This document shows, piece by piece, positions 45,501 through 58,805 of a DNA stretch of 64,000 nucleotides. Position numbers and translations under genes: made by a program. This DNA comes from Acorus gramineus (lineage: Eukaryota > Streptophyta > Magnoliopsida > Acorales > Acoraceae): positions 24,250,855-24,314,854 of the forward strand of contig CM060849.1 in assembly GCA_030737835.1 (NCBI GenBank), given 5' to 3'. The first letter of the stretch is position 1. Each line of letters begins with the position of its first letter. The notes beneath the pieces are model-generated. The model had not been told where the DNA came from and searched no databases. It was given only the letters and a program-made list of their open reading frames with translations.

Positions 45501-48500
45501 GAGAATAATTTTTCATTAATTCTTCTGAGATTGTAACTGTTACCTGGATATGGGTACAAGACTGGATATCCTGTAACTGGTATGTCGATTATGGTGTATC
45601 TATTTCTTCATATGCTTTTTTGCCTCTAGAAAATACATCTTTTAAGACTTTATTTTTTTAAAATTAGTTCCTATGTTTTTTAGGATGCTTTTCTAATGAT
45701 TTTTTATATTTATAATGTGTGTCCTGCTTTTGTGGGTTCCAATTTTCCCATTAGATTTTCTAGTTTTCAAAGTATTCCTCATGTTTTAATTTTTGTGTTC
45801 CCTTTGATTATCCAGTTTTTTACTACTAGTTTGTTTATGTTTTTTATTATCCCATATTTTTTTGGGAGATTTTTCTTATTTGTAACATTTTTTGTTTGTT
45901 TTTATGGCTGGCATATCTGCAACATTTCCTCCAAAATAGCCAATTATGCCCCCCAGAATATCTTATTCATTACGTCACATCCATGTGTACAAGCATCCAT
46001 GCGTCAATCTTATCTGGTCAGCACAGGAGCTCCACTGTGTTGGAGGATCAAAGTAAAACCTGATTAAAAAAAATGACTTTTCTGTTTCTTAGTAAATTGT
46101 TGCAAAGGTTCATATGAATCATCTTTCAAAGCTAAACAACATTGACATTTGTTGAAAAATAAAGCAGAGCTAGAACTGTGACAGGAGATATTCTTTGTTG
46201 ATGAACCTAGTGGAGAAAAGGCAGTTGGGTAGAAGTTGGATAGTTATTTGACATGGGTCTTAGCAAGTTACAAGGACACAATATCTAGCTTTGGGAAATA
46301 TGCTGCAGACTCATGCAAATAAAAAAAAAGGACTCATGCAATCATGTTGCCCTTACATTCGCTATTCACATCTTATGGTTGTGTCCTTCCAACCCTATGT
46401 ATTCTCTTCTAATGCCGGTATTTTGTATCTTAACTTGTTCGAATTGTTAGGAATGCAAATTTTCGGCTGTGATATATTTTATTTGGTGGAGCGCTTTATT
46501 CAAAGGTCGACTTATATGTGATGGTGCTCCTTGCAGATTGAAATACTTTTTGAAGGCAAAGCTTGCTTGGAGATGCGGGAATCTGCATTGAGTCTGACAA
46601 AGCATCTGGCCCAAACGGCCCAAGAAACCTTTGCTGATTTTGAAGAAGCCGTTGAAAAAGATGCAGCAAAAACTGCTGTCCAAGATGGAACAGTGCATCC
46701 TCTGACTAGTTATGTTATTAATTATGTGAAGTTTCTGTTCGAGTAAGTCATCCTCCTCAATTATGGCTTTGGTATCTAGCAACAGAGGTGCATGATATAT
46801 TATTTGATTGAGTGCTTCACATGCTTGTGACGGTATTGCAGCTATCAAAAAATTCTATGCACAATCTGTTCATTTGTCGGGATCATTTATTTACCTGTGT
46901 ATGACTGTCATTTGCAGAGTTTACCCTATTATCACCTGTATATAGTAGTTTATGTCTCCAATCTTTGACTTTTCTTTCTTTACTGCTTTTTGTGTTTCAT
47001 ATTATTGTCAGACTTTGAAATAATATTCATATAAGCAGAATGTGCAAATTGTGACTGTAATTTGTGTCATATGATTTTTTTAAATGAAAGTAGGAGCACG
47101 CCACTTGTAATTTTAATAACAGTGGTAGTAGAACTCCGGAAACCAGAGGGAGATGTAAAGCCTTGCCTCCAAGAAAAGAAGAAGGAGAAATGGGAGATGA
47201 GAGTTCTCCTATTAAATGAACAGAATATACAAGCCAGGCTAATGGAGCATGGATACGGACACAAGAAATGAATAGCATGATAAGGATGCGGATACGATCA
47301 ACTTCATTTAGATTTTTAATATTATTTGATTTTATGTGAGTATAAACTTTACAACTAATTAATAATGAAAACAATACAGTGTTTTGTTGCTTTGGCGTCG
47401 TATGTCCATTCAGTGTCCATCGTGTGTCTAATGTGTGTCCAACAGAAATTTATTTTGAATTTTTGACACACATGGGATGTGTCCAACATATGTTCAATGC
47501 ATGTCATGTCGTGCCCGTTTGTTTGATACATGTCGAATACTGACACGACATGTTCATTGAAGTTCCGTGCTTCATTGATCTAGCTAACTACATGCTTGTC
47601 GTGTTGGTCCGGGTCGAACATGAACCTTTAAGATTTAATAAGATTACGAGCACCACATACCTCTAGAATGATAGATTCAGTGCCCACCTTGTTTTACGTC
47701 AGTACTTTTAGACTGGACAAGATTTCTGTCCATGTAGACGGATTTCCTCTGAAATTTCTTTTCATTTAATCCAATCCACACTGTCTCCAAATATCTTTAC
47801 TGAATGGATGTTTAAAATGTAGATGATCCGTCAATTTCTCCTCACCATTACCCAACAGAGCACATTTCCATCTTAAACCCAACAGTCATGTTTTCCTTCG
47901 AAGGACTTCTTTTGGTAGAATAGCCACATGAGTACCTTTATCCTCAAAATAAAATGGACATCCCAAACTCGCTACCATTTCTGAGTCATAGGAGATACCT
48001 AGCTCTGTCACCACCCAACCAGCCATTGAATGACTTAACCCAAAAATCCTAGCCTCCTTGGCCTCCACGTCAACCCCTTCCTTCTCAGTCAGGATCCTGA
48101 ACTAGCCAGTAAGTAACCAGACTCCAAAGCCTCATTCTCCACCAAGTTTGCAACTCGGCCACCAAAAAGACTCCCTTCCCATCTTCCCATCTTCACATAA
48201 ATTATAACTAGATTGTCTTTTGATGATTGGGTAATACACATCATAAACTCAGAACATCCGAACACCATGTATTGGCACGTCATAATAGTTTGTAATTGAT
48301 TTCTGAATAATGAAAGAGATGAGTCTTTTTAACTAATGAATTTCACAAGAGGAGAAGTTGGAAGAGGGAAAAAAAATTCCATAAGCAAGATGACATCTTC
48401 CAGGCTGAGCATATTTAATTGATTTTTTTGGGATATCTTGTAGGAAGACTACAACCTCAGTGTGATATGAATCTTGAGGCACCTCATATGAGGTCACCTT

Positions 48501-50768
48501 TTTTTTAAGGGGTAGGATGTTTTGACCTATGTGTTCTATATTATACCCTTTAAGTGATTATTGCAATTGTAAGATAAAATTCTTGACATGGAACTTCCAT
48601 AATATATGATGGTTTAGAATCTTATGTTTCAGTCTATGAAATCTAAATTATCTTGATTTTTTGGGTATACAGCTATCAGTCCACGCTAAAGCAGCTTTTT
48701 CTGGAGTTCGAAGACAATGGTGATCGTGAAACAAATTCCAAATTTGTATCTGTAACGATGCGTATAATGCAAGTTCTCCAGGAGAATTTGGAGGGAAAAT
48801 CTAAGCAATATAAGGACCCTGCTCTGAGTCACCTATTTCTTATGAATAATATAAACTACATTGTCAGATCTGTGCGCAAGTAAGAAGATGCATTCTCTGA
48901 TGCTAAAGACTGGCAAAGAAAACCTTTGTATGACTGTTCGACTTTGCTGGATTCAGGTCAGAAGCAAAGGATTTATTGGGGGATGATTGGGTGCAAAGGC
49001 ACCGGAGGATTGTACAGAAACATGCACAACAGTACCAAAGAATTTCTTGGTCTAAGGTGCCATTCTATCTATTGAATTTGACATGCATAAAATTGCGACA
49101 GATTGTTTCTTTGTTTGCTTGTTCAGAGAAGGTGTTGAATTTCAATATCCATATTTCCGCTGATCTTCCCATCTGTCCATTGTTTGGATGCATTTTCTTC
49201 TGTAATGGCCTTAATCCTTCCTGCCCTTTTTAACTAAACTCAGAAATTAGTCGAATTGAATGCTTAGTTTTCTTTGAGTGAAACTACATGTGATAATGGT
49301 TTACTGATATATTCTTCTGCTGAACGAATCCCATGGGAGATGGTGCCCTATCTTAAGGAATATTTTCTTTTTCTCCTCACCTTATATGAATTATCTTAGA
49401 TATCTGATGTGATTCCCTACAATTAACAGCTAACCAAAAAAAAATCAGCCCAGCTATGGAAAAATATTATTTGTTACTTTTTCCTGAGAATTTATGCTCC
49501 TTTATCTATTTTGGCATGTCTTATTACCTCATCGATCAAGTTAAAGTTCTATAGAAAGTTTTGTCATCACCATCAAGCACGTGCTTAAATTTTGAATTCA
49601 AAATTACTCGTCGGAAAGAACATGACTTTTATAATCTTACCAAAACACCTGACCGGACCATCTTTAGAAAATAAAACCATCCCCTGGAGAAGGAAAATGT
49701 CACAGTAGTGAATTTGTTTCCGGCTCCTCTTTTTTGACAGATTCTGCAGTGCCTGAATAGTCAAACTCTAGCATCATCGATCGGAAGCAGCGTCTCCTCC
49801 AGCGATGGTGGAAGCAGCAACAGTGGAGCCTCGAAAGCTGTAGTTAAAGAGAGGTTGGTTTCCCTGCCTTGTTATCAAATACTCCAAATTATTGATGAAT
49901 TGACAAATCAAATGCACACTTTTCATTATAAGTTCAATTCTGTATAAAACATATCTCATTAACAATATATGTATTATTCAATAATTCACCTATTAAATGA
50001 ATTAAATCTGTATTAATTGCATAATACATATTTTACTTGTGCAATAGAATTAAAACGAAACAAAAGAAAAAAATGCTTGAGTAGGCATTGATGTGCTAGT
50101 TTTTATTGTTAATTTTTATGATTTTAACTAAATTCAAATATTATAACCGAAATTCTGATTTGATGTTAAAACATCATTAATAATAGTGGATTTGATTTAA
50201 TAATGGTGATTTAACATCACAAGTATTTTTTTAAAATTTTCAAACGAGTATTTTCCGAACTTAACCTGAATAGAATTTCAAATATTTATCCTTGCCCAAT
50301 TATTTATGAGTTCCAAACAGCTGACAAGGGTTTACTGCACTGGTCTGTTTTTAAGCTCTCACCACATCATACGATTCTCTTAACCAAACCACGTCTTCTT
50401 GTGCTCAGGTTCAGGTCATTCAACATGCAATTTGAGGAGCTCCATCAAAGACAATCGCAATGGACGGTTCCTGAGGCTGAATTGCGGGATACCCTGAAGC
50501 TAAAGGTCGCTGAAATTCTTATTCCCGCGTACCGGAGCTTCTACAAACGATTTTCGTATGTCTTACACATCATAATTTTCTGATATTCCATGCGCATGAT
50601 TATTTTATCTTGCATTTTCTAATCACCAGCTTTGTGAATGTTTTCTTCAGGCCTATGATTGATAGTGGCAAGAACCATCAGAGGTACATCAGATACACCG
50701 CCGATGATCTGGAAAGAATCCTAAATGATTTTTTTGAGGGGAAGAGCTTGAACGAACCCAGGCATTAA
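39511..50768 (+). CDS. EXO70A1: exocyst subunit EXO70A1, 647 aa, twelve exons
   Basis: Exons: 39511-39669, 39751-39846, 40976-41181, 41633-41872, 44398-44536, 44614-44826, 46537-46742, 48673-48879, 48957-49056, 49741-49853, 50409-50555, 50651-50768. All are GT-AG and the phase closes to 647 residues, close to the family's roughly 640. It starts MGVPQALDTLTERASFLRES, then VSILGSFDHRLSALESAMRP (N-terminal coiled region), the linker KPMEPDRL, and the conserved EXO70 core (MRIAVKLLFAGERKVCDKIF, RSPERLFVLLDM, DGTVHPLTSYVINYVKFLF, KQYKDPALSHLFLMNNINY, DDWVQRHRRIVQKHAQQY, LHQRQSQWTVPEAELRD), ending FFEGKSLNEPRH. Many introns and this sequence mark the EXO70A1 type, the housekeeping subunit that tethers secretory vesicles at the plasma membrane. 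Intron 4 (2.5 kb) hosts transposons. Confidence 0.97.
42065..43262. mobile_element. long-TIR element in EXO70A1 intron 4
   Basis: The arm at about 42065-42275 recurs inverted at about 43020-43262. Shared words include CTATTTTTTCTCT, CATCTTGCTTTG-like, GTGTGCCAC, AAAAATCAGTTAACGTGAGC and CACACAAATAC. No transposase frame lies between. Ends are near GGTCCCC/GGATCCCC; a target duplication could not be settled. It may be a Mutator-like non-autonomous element. Confidence 0.7.
42790..42957. mobile_element. fragment of the GGGTTCAACCC-type element, nested in intron 4
   Basis: Contains GGTTTGGGTTGAACCTGACC, GGGTTGGGTTGGGTTGAACC and the end GTTGCACCCCT, matching the right end of the complete element at 60340-61191. 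The left part is short or lost. Confidence 0.6.
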
Positions 50769-50827
50769 CCAGTAAGATACTTGGTCTTCATTTATGATTC
50801 TTTTAATTTGTGGATGTCATCGCCGTT

Positions 50828-50858
<31 letters not shown>

Positions 50859-51932
50859 TCAATGTTTATGATCTTATTTTCTTTCCATGTTTATAGTTTT
50901 GTTTGTATAATGAATACGCATTGAAAAAAATGAAGTGTAGGGAATCTAAGAAGATGAAAATGATATGCGGATTGTTGCCCTCCACTCTTTTTTCCTGCAA
51001 TAGTGGTTGTTCGGGTCTTTTTTCCCCCTAAATAATAAATAACATAAAAAAATCATTGTGAAAATTTGATTTATTGAAATTAATTTAAAAGAATAATTAA
51101 GTAATACAATAGAATTTGAGGGATTTAATTTGTGGGAAAAAAAAAGAATTTGTGAATTCTCACAAGTGGACACTTGTCACAGGAAACACTCGTTGAGCTC
51201 TGGTGGGCTCCATGATACGCAATGACCGAAGGGCTAGAGGCCCATTATGAGTTGGATGGAGCTTGTGAGCTAGATTTCGCACTAGCTACGTTACACTGGT
51301 TTCTGAATGAGCGCAGTTACATGCAGTCCACGCCCCATCTACATCCATAGCTTACATACTTCTTTAGGTCTTTAATTTTAATTTTAACTTTTTGTATAAA
51401 TGGATCCATTAATTTGAAATGAAGTGATATACACCTTTTCAGATGAGATGTATTATTTAAAATAAAAAAAATGAAAATATGTGCGACCGTTTATTGGACT
51501 TGACTGTTTGCAGGACTGTTTCTAACATTATTCTCGCTGAATTTATGGTCCACAGTGACCTAGTTGGCAAAAGTTTATCTACGTATATTGAGGCCGGCAG
51601 AACAGATGGGTGACCTGTGAACTGTTCTAACAGAATATATGAGGATCTGCTGTTGTGAAAGCTGTTAACTGGTTGTTGTTTTTTGGTAATTTTTTTTTAT
51701 TGGTCAAATCTTCCCTTATAAGTAGACAATAAGACTCGAACTTAAATTCTCTCACTAAAGAAGGGATATCTCTTTCATCTTATCAAGAAAATATTCAATA
51801 GTTTGTTCTACTAAGAGAAGGTTCAGTAGCTCATTAGCTGTTAAAGCTTGAGATTTAAGGATGAGATCACACAAATTGGTTACATATCACTTAGACTAAA
51901 TTTGGATGTCTGCCAGATGCATGATTCCACTT
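50769..51932. other. EXO70A1 downstream region
   Basis: Holds the EXO70A1 3' end and a (TA)n microsatellite at 50829-50854. From about 51675 to 51840 on the minus strand there is a SINE-like stretch, with a B-box-like AAGTTCGAGTC near 51736 and an A-rich tail near 51691-51699. No gene is seen. Confidence 0.4.
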
Positions 51933-52478
51933 AGGGGTGGTAAACGAACCGAGCAACTCGGGCTTGGCTCGTCAAAGATCGTTCGGTTTTTTTTTATTAG
52001 ATAAATGAATTGAACTTGAACATTTTTTAAAGTTGAGTTTATAAAGGAGCCGAACCCGAGCCACCCCAATCCCATATGACCTCGTTACTTAACATAAAAG
52101 GGGGGAAACAAAAAACATGAGCCAAGCCTGAGCCGATCTCGAGCCCAAGTTTACATCATTTTCACATATATAAGATGTTGTGATTTGTGAAAGATGATTT
52201 CTCAAATGCTCAACAATTTTTTTTTCTTTAATTAAACGAGTTTGAGCTGAGCATTGGTTCAAGCTTTAGCTTGACTAATTTAACAAACAAGCTGAGCCGA
52301 GCTTCAACTGAACTTTTTAATAGCCAAACGAGCAAAGCTTGTTCTCTTCTTTCTTGTGTAGCCCTAATCTGCTTGTTCTCTTACGAAATTATGCTCGATC
52401 TCGAATCGAGCCTAATACTAAACGAGCCGAGTCTAAACAGGTCAAAACTTGACTCATTCGACTCTTTTATCACCCCCT
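51933..52478. mobile_element. probable Mutator/hAT-like MITE, AGGGGTGGTAAACGA type
   Basis: The left end is AGGGGTGGTAAACGAACCGA; the reversed right end is AGGGGGTGATAAAAGAG. Inside, GAGCCGAGC and CGAGCCGAG words lie in opposed orientation around an AT-rich middle. ATTCCAC flanks both sides (51924 onward and 52480 onward), an imperfect 8-9-bp duplication. Confidence 0.55.
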
Positions 52479-53049
52479 AATTCCACCTATATCACGTGCT
52501 ACGCTATAAACAGGTCAATTAACTCATGATTGACACAAATCGATTTTTATTTTAGTTTTCTAAGTGGGAGTTCTTTGATCTTCAAGAGGTGTGTTTTCTG
52601 ACTTGCCATTGAAATATTTAAAGCATGCATTACACCAATGTCCCAGTTTAGGAGTTTCGCCGTGATTTCTCTTCCTTATTCGGTGCGATGCCAATCCATC
52701 CGAAGAAAACATGTCTCATTATTCGCGTTCGAATATTTTTTTGGTCAGCAATTTCATGTATTACTATATTATATTTTCTATGTTCATACATCATCTGGTC
52801 TTGGACCACACAAGTGGAGCTAAGAACTCTGTTTTTTTTTTTTTTTTAACTACAAATACAATATTTTCGGCTCATCATCAGGAAACTCCTGCATGATTGT
52901 CTAGCCGTCTACAATAAGTGTCTACAATCAGTGCTGGCGTATAATAATTCATTGTAAATGAAATATATGATTGGAAATATGTTATACTCAAAACCAACAT
53001 TTCTGCAGTCTGAACTATGTTTTAAACTTGGGTTGACTCTGGCCTCAGG

Positions 53050-53520
53050 TAAGCCTGTCAATCGGACGAATACAGATCGGATATGCTAATATTCATATCC
53101 TAACTTTCATATTTGAATACAGATATTAATTTTCGGATTCGGATCCCTTCGGATATAGATCGGATACGGATATTTTTTGAATAATTGACATGTCTGAATA
53201 TTGACATTAATTTAGATAATTAAGTGATATTTTAAAGAGATGTCAATATTAAAATTGAGATTTTTAAGGCTTATTCTCTTTTTTTAGATATTATACATTG
53301 AAAATTTAATAGTATTATAATATATTATCATTATGTTTAATCATACAAGATAACAATACGAGTAATATATAATTCAAATATATATATTTTTATAATATAT
53401 GTCGGATACGGATATTTTTTTGATCTGATATCCATATCCGCACTCCAGATCTTCGAATATCGGATATTTCTGATTTTTTGGATACGGATTCGAATTTTTT
53501 TCGAATAATTGACAGGTTTA
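53050..53520. mobile_element. probable MITE with CCTGTCAAT ends
   Basis: The left end is TAAGCCTGTCAATCGGACG and the reversed right end TAAACCTGTCAATTATTCGA. Subterminal GATCGGATACGGATATTTTT and its inverse are repeated inside. Flanks CCTCAGGTA and CCCTAGGTA are similar but do not align exactly with the ends. Confidence 0.5.
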
Positions 53521-56500
53521 GCCCTAGGTAAGCGAAATCCTAGGCGAATTGCTTAAGTGTCCCCCATGTCTATTGTCACGATTTATCATCCTGAACATCA
53601 GCACAATTTTTTGATATAAACATACTATTTTTTGGATTAGGATGCCTTGGGGTGGGTCTAGGCGATCGGTCACCTAGGATTCGCCTTAATGTGTTACAAT
53701 TTTAGTGGCTTGTCTTTGTAGTTTGTATTATTAATTAATTAGTGGCTAACCTAATTTGATTAGGGCTTTTATACACCCTATCTCTTTTTAGCCCAATTTT
53801 TAGTCTCCAGATCATATGTATTTACTATTTAGTTAGACAACATACAGTGAAGAAGAAATTCTCATATAAATGTATATAACCTCAAACAAAAGGGATATGA
53901 TTAAAAATTAGGCTATCTTAAACAAATGAGGTAAGATTAAAAGTTGAGCTAAAAATAAAGTTAAATGTAACATTTTTCAGTTTAATTAATCAAAGTGAAG
54001 AAGCAAGAGGTAAACCAAGCTTTGGTTAGCCGTTTAGCAACTGCCTTTGAAAATAATGTAAGACAATCAAACCTCCATGTGCTAAATGTGCATGAGGGGC
54101 ACCAATTTTTATTTAACATGCATCTTCATATAAATGAAGCACGCCACTTCAATAAATTGTATATTTCTACATAACAAGAATGAAAATTATATGTTTTATT
54201 TAATAGAATAACATGTATCAAAAATAAAACACAATTCAAAAAGGTGTGGGGGAGTGATGGGGATAGAATTAGGTAGTGCATCAAAATAATGAAGGTTGAT
54301 GAGAGAAAGTGATGGAACTCTCCATAAGCCCACATAAAACCAGAATTGGCTCTTTCCAAGTCAAAAGGCTGAGGTAATGAAAGAAACATCTTGAGAGCTT
54401 GACATCACACCCACCGCATATACATTACTTCATCAAAAAAAGAACAAAAAAAATCAATAGAGTGAAATCAAATCATCATCAAACATCCATTTCACAGGCC
54501 ACTTTATCTCCAACAATTTTTTTTTTTTTTTAATTATTTCCTCTTTATCGATAATGGTTTGTTTGGGCGGCTCTATGGATGTTTTCTTTCAATCATATGT
54601 GTGGTCACATTTTGGGAATGCATGGTGTTAGGATGGGGAAGATGTGTTCATTAGGCTTTTGGGAATGCGCATTGGATAAGGTTTTGTGCTTAACTTGAAC
54701 TCATTTGGATTAATCTCAATATGATTGATCCAAAATAAATTTGAATTATTAAATTGATCAAATTTTAATTGCATGGATAAATATCTGAATAGAGCAATTC
54801 GTTCTCCTGGCCTTCCCAAAGCAGCTTGCCTGTGGATAGGCGTAGAATGTTTTAATATCTATATTGGCTTATCTTTGAGATATATATCTATATTAGTATT
54901 TGATTGTCTTAATAAAGTTAGATGTAGATTAAATGTGAGCAATTATACCATCAGAGAATTTGAAATAAAAAAAAAAACAGCATTGAAGTATTTTGGGCTT
55001 CAAGAAGAGAGAGGAGGAAGGGTATTTCAATTTAAGGGTATTAATGCAAGATAAGTAATATAATTTAATTATGATATATATAAATTATAGTACTATGATA
55101 TATTTAGGAGTATTGACATATATTTATGCACTTCTTTTGGTTCACGAATATCTTATCCTAATAATATAAAATAGTTATATAAATATACATCCATGATGGC
55201 TTTTTGTTAAGCAATTTGAATAAGTTTTTATTTTTTTTTATTTGTCCTATTAAAATATAGTTATAATTTTAAATTCATAAAAAAAATTTATTCAATCTCT
55301 TCCTTATACATAGTAAGACAAGATATATTCGAGTGTATCAAAACATAACACACATGTTTGTTTGAGATATTAAACATTTTTTATTTGTGAAACAAACGGC
55401 AACCAATCTTCCTTTTCGGACAACCCACACCCACCCACACCACCCACATCTGTACTATTTGAGTATTTTCTGACTCAAAGTGTATACTTTGATAAACATG
55501 GATTGGGACTCAAAGTTTACATGACATGTGACAACAGTCCAGTTGATGAGATCCTCCACATCCACTTAAATGACAGACACTATTTGTAGATGGCACAAAA
55601 TAGTTTTAAGTGCACCTATTTAGTTTTTCCACATTAATTATCTCAATTAAAATGATTTGATTCCTATTAAAAGTAACATTTTATTAGCAGAAAGTGATAC
55701 ATCCACCCCTTGTATTCATTTTTTTCTAAAAGTATATATTTGTCTAATAAAATAAGTATTATTATGAAAATAAGTATATACTTAGATGATATGATGAATG
55801 AAGTACATATTTTTTTCCTAATAAATAAATAAATTTTCATACACTATAGAATGCATAGACTGAACTGCAGAAGGATCTACAAAGCAGATAGTATATTACT
55901 GCAATTTATTAACTATATACTACACTCACACGTTGGCCCACACGTGAATTCGTTACATTTGTTAAATAGTGTTTGGAAAATGTTATCCTAAGTCATTTTT
56001 ACGACGTAAATCACACGCGTTTTTATTTTTTTAAATAATAAACATCGTCTGAGATAAAATTTAATAAAATATATACATCATCTAATTATATATATGTTTC
56101 ATTGGATTTCTAACTAGATATATAAGATTATAGACCGTAAAAAAATTTGTGTAACAATGCCCAACAAAAAATTGTTTGATGTAAGCATACATTACTTTTT
56201 TTTTATCGTAGATTTCAATTAAAATGAGGGCATTCCCAATATAATATTTTTGGGATAACCCATATAATTTGAATTTTTTAAAAATATATATTTATGTAAG
56301 CGAAGTATTTACATTTATAAAAATAATATATATATGTATGAACTCGTTCACAAAAATAAAAACAACATAATTATAAAAACATAAACTTTCACTTGTTCCC
56401 CACAATTATTCACTTATTCCACCACGTAGCATTTTGTCAAACCAATTTTGAGGCAGTGTTTGGTTGCACAATTGAACAATTTTTACATTTGCGAGAAGCT

Positions 56501-56560
56501 GCTTCTACAAATTGTGCAACCAAACAAAAAAACTGAGATAACTTTCTACATATAGATTTC
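53521..56560. other. AT-rich intergenic region
   Basis: No supported gene. Frames at about 54126-54389 and 54773-55054 have neither recognisable motifs nor coding-like composition. Confidence 0.35.
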
Positions 56561-56915
56561 AAGTAAATAGTATTCAAAAGCAACAATTTTTCAAAAACTA
56601 GAGTACAGTTTTCTACAAAAAACAGTTTTAAATGAAAAGCTAGAGGACAGTTTTGCACAAAAACAGTTTTAAATGTAACATTAACAGAAAATCAGTTTTG
56701 TAATCCAGTATCAATCCCTCCCAGAGCTGGAACAAAACTCATCCAATAAAGCCATAAGTAAATAGTATTCAAAAGCAACAATTTTTCAAAAACTAGAGGA
56801 CAGTTTTCTACAAAAAACAGTTTTAAATGTAACATTAACAAAAAAAAAAATCAATTTTACAATCCCCCTACCAATCCCTCCCAGAGCTGGAACAAAACTC
56901 ATCCAATAAAGCCAT
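56561..56915. repeat. two-copy direct repeat upstream of the NHL gene
   Basis: Copy A 56561-56755 and copy B 56756-56915, adjacent. Both begin AAGTAAATAGTATTCAAAAG and end CATCCAATAAAGCCAT. Copy A has an extra internal ACAGTTTT-containing segment of about 35 bp. Copy B ends 169 bp before the start codon. Confidence 0.9.
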
Positions 56916-57007
56916 CATTAGCCGCCCGAACAGAGAACTTTTTTTTTTTTATAATAACACACCTTCCTCTCCATTTCTCTCACAATCGCACACAAACACA
57001 CTGAAAC

Positions 57008-57031
57008 TCTCTCTCTCTCTCTCTCTCTCTA
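57008..57031. repeat. (CT)n tract in the NHL gene leader
   Basis: A CT-dinucleotide run about 55 bases before the start codon, probably in the 5' UTR. A TATAATA sequence lies at about 56950-56956. Confidence 0.7.
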
Positions 57032-57084
57032 CCATCCGATCACAGACCAACGGTGGAAAAAAAAAAAAAGATAAGAAGAAGAAG

Positions 57085-58369
57085 ATGACAATCTATGACT
57101 GCAAACAGCACGGGCAATGCCACTGCAAGCGGAAGAGGCTGTGGCTCCGGATCCTGAAAGCGATCATAGTCTTTATTTTGTTGGTCCTCCTTGTGATTCT
57201 GATAGTGTGGCTCGTCCTACGCCCCACCAAACCAAAGTTCTTTCTCTCCGACGCCACGGTCATCTCCTTCAACCTCACCTCCACCTCCTCCCCTACCTGC
57301 CTCCTCTCCTCCTCCATCCAGGTCTCCATCACCTCCCGCAACCCCAACGACCGCATCGGCATCCGCTACGACAGACTCCACGTCTTCGCCACCTACAGGT
57401 ACACACGTATTTTTGTTCATTGAACTGTATGTCTGGGAACCCAATTTTGGGCCCCTTTGGAATCATCCATTGTCAAATAGATTTCATTTTTATAAAAATA
57501 ACTTTTATAAAAAAAAGGTTTATGTTCGTTGAATTGTACATCTAACATTTTTAGAATGACGGTGGTTTCTGTTTTGGAAATTAACCCATTATCAAATCAA
57601 TATTTCTTTCGTAAAATCAGTTTTAAATTATAAGTTTTAAAAGGATATTTATGAACATGTGATTTCATATTTTTAAAATTGATTATTTTAATCAATTTAG
57701 AATATAAGCTGTTTTTTAAAAATTTATTTTAAATTGGATCACCATAATTTTTATAATTTTAAAAACTATTTTTAATTGTCATAGTTTTATTTATACTAGT
57801 GTTATTTAAGATTAGTTGGGATGATACAATGTGTTTGGATTCACATTTGATAAACCGGTTGAACGTGGATCCTAACATACTCTAATAAATTAATAATTTA
57901 ATTAATATTACATCGTATAATAAAAAAATCTGTTTCTTTTTTAAGATTGGTACCCTCACAAGGAGTTGCTAGATTACTTTTTCAAAAAATCGATTCGCAC
58001 TAAAAAAAAATATATATTATACACGAACTTTGTGACTGTAACTGCAGGTATCAGCAGATCACGCTGTCGACGGCGCTCCCACCGACGTACCAGGGCCACA
58101 ACGACATCACGACGTGGTCCCCCTTTCTCTACGGGCCCTCCGTCCCCCTCTCGCCCTACCTCGCCAACGCTCTGGTCCAGGACGTGAACGCCGGCGCCCT
58201 CATGATCCACGTCAGGATCGATGGACGGCTCAGATGGAAAGTTGGGACGTGGACCTCCGGCCACTACCACATCCAGGTCAGATGTCCGGCGATCCTCTCG
58301 GTCAACGGCGGGTGGAGCTCCGTCAGGTTCATGAGGGTCACCACCTGTAACGTTGACATTGACAGTTGA
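57085..58369 (+). CDS. NDR1/HIN1-like (NHL, LEA_2) membrane protein, 211 aa
   Basis: Two exons, 57085-57398 and 58048-58369; the split Arg codon (AG|G) gives FATYR followed by YQQITLSTALPP. The N terminus has two Cys-rich spots (CKQHGQCHC) and a basic KRKRLWLR segment, then a transmembrane helix at residues about 23-46. The extracytoplasmic LEA_2 domain follows, with the family's NPND motif at 86-89 (SITSRNPNDRIGIRYD), VPLSP near the middle, and VRIDGRLRWKVGTW and GHYHIQVRCPAIL near the end. NHL proteins sit in the plasma membrane or ER; several take part in pathogen or stress responses and in plasmodesmal signalling. Which role applies here is unknown. Both exons are GC-rich. The sequence looks intact. 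Confidence 0.93.
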
Positions 58370-58634
58370 GGTATTTAGAGTCGTCGATGACAAAAAAAGA
58401 AGAAGTGGTTTTTGTTGATAGTTGTTTTGTTGGGGGTTCAAAATGTAAATAATGTCTTGTTTTTTTTTTTTTTTTTTTGGTGGTGGCTTTGATTAGAAAA
58501 TAAGAAACGAAAAGTTCAAGCGATTTCTTGGATCATGTGTTGCCTTTTGCTTTCCCTTCATTTTTATTTTATAAAAGTAAATGTTAGTTAGGGCTTTATT
58601 TTTTTTGGTCCGGGTCCAGTCGGCTTTATATATA

Positions 58635-58805
58635 CTATGAGTATCATTAATCCGGATTACACAATCTATTAATCGAATTATACAACTTATAAATCAAACT
58701 GCACAGTCAATTGTTAAATACAATGATATTTTCTGTGCAATTCGATTCATAAATTGTGTAGTTTGATTAATAGGTTGTGCAGTTTGATACTAATGGTATC
58801 AGACA
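58635..58805. mobile_element. small foldback MITE downstream of the NHL gene
   Basis: Near-palindrome of about 170 bp. AATCTATTAATCGAATTATA and TCAAACTGCACAG on the left recur inverted as CTGTGCAATTCGATTCATAA and AGTTTGATTAATAGGTTGTG on the right. No coding frame. Confidence 0.65.

Noticed and set aside
47886..48068. A 60-codon minus-strand frame in EXO70A1 intron 7, possibly a LINE or gag remnant
   Set aside because: There is some protein-like composition but no recognisable domain, and neighbouring frames are broken; not enough to call.
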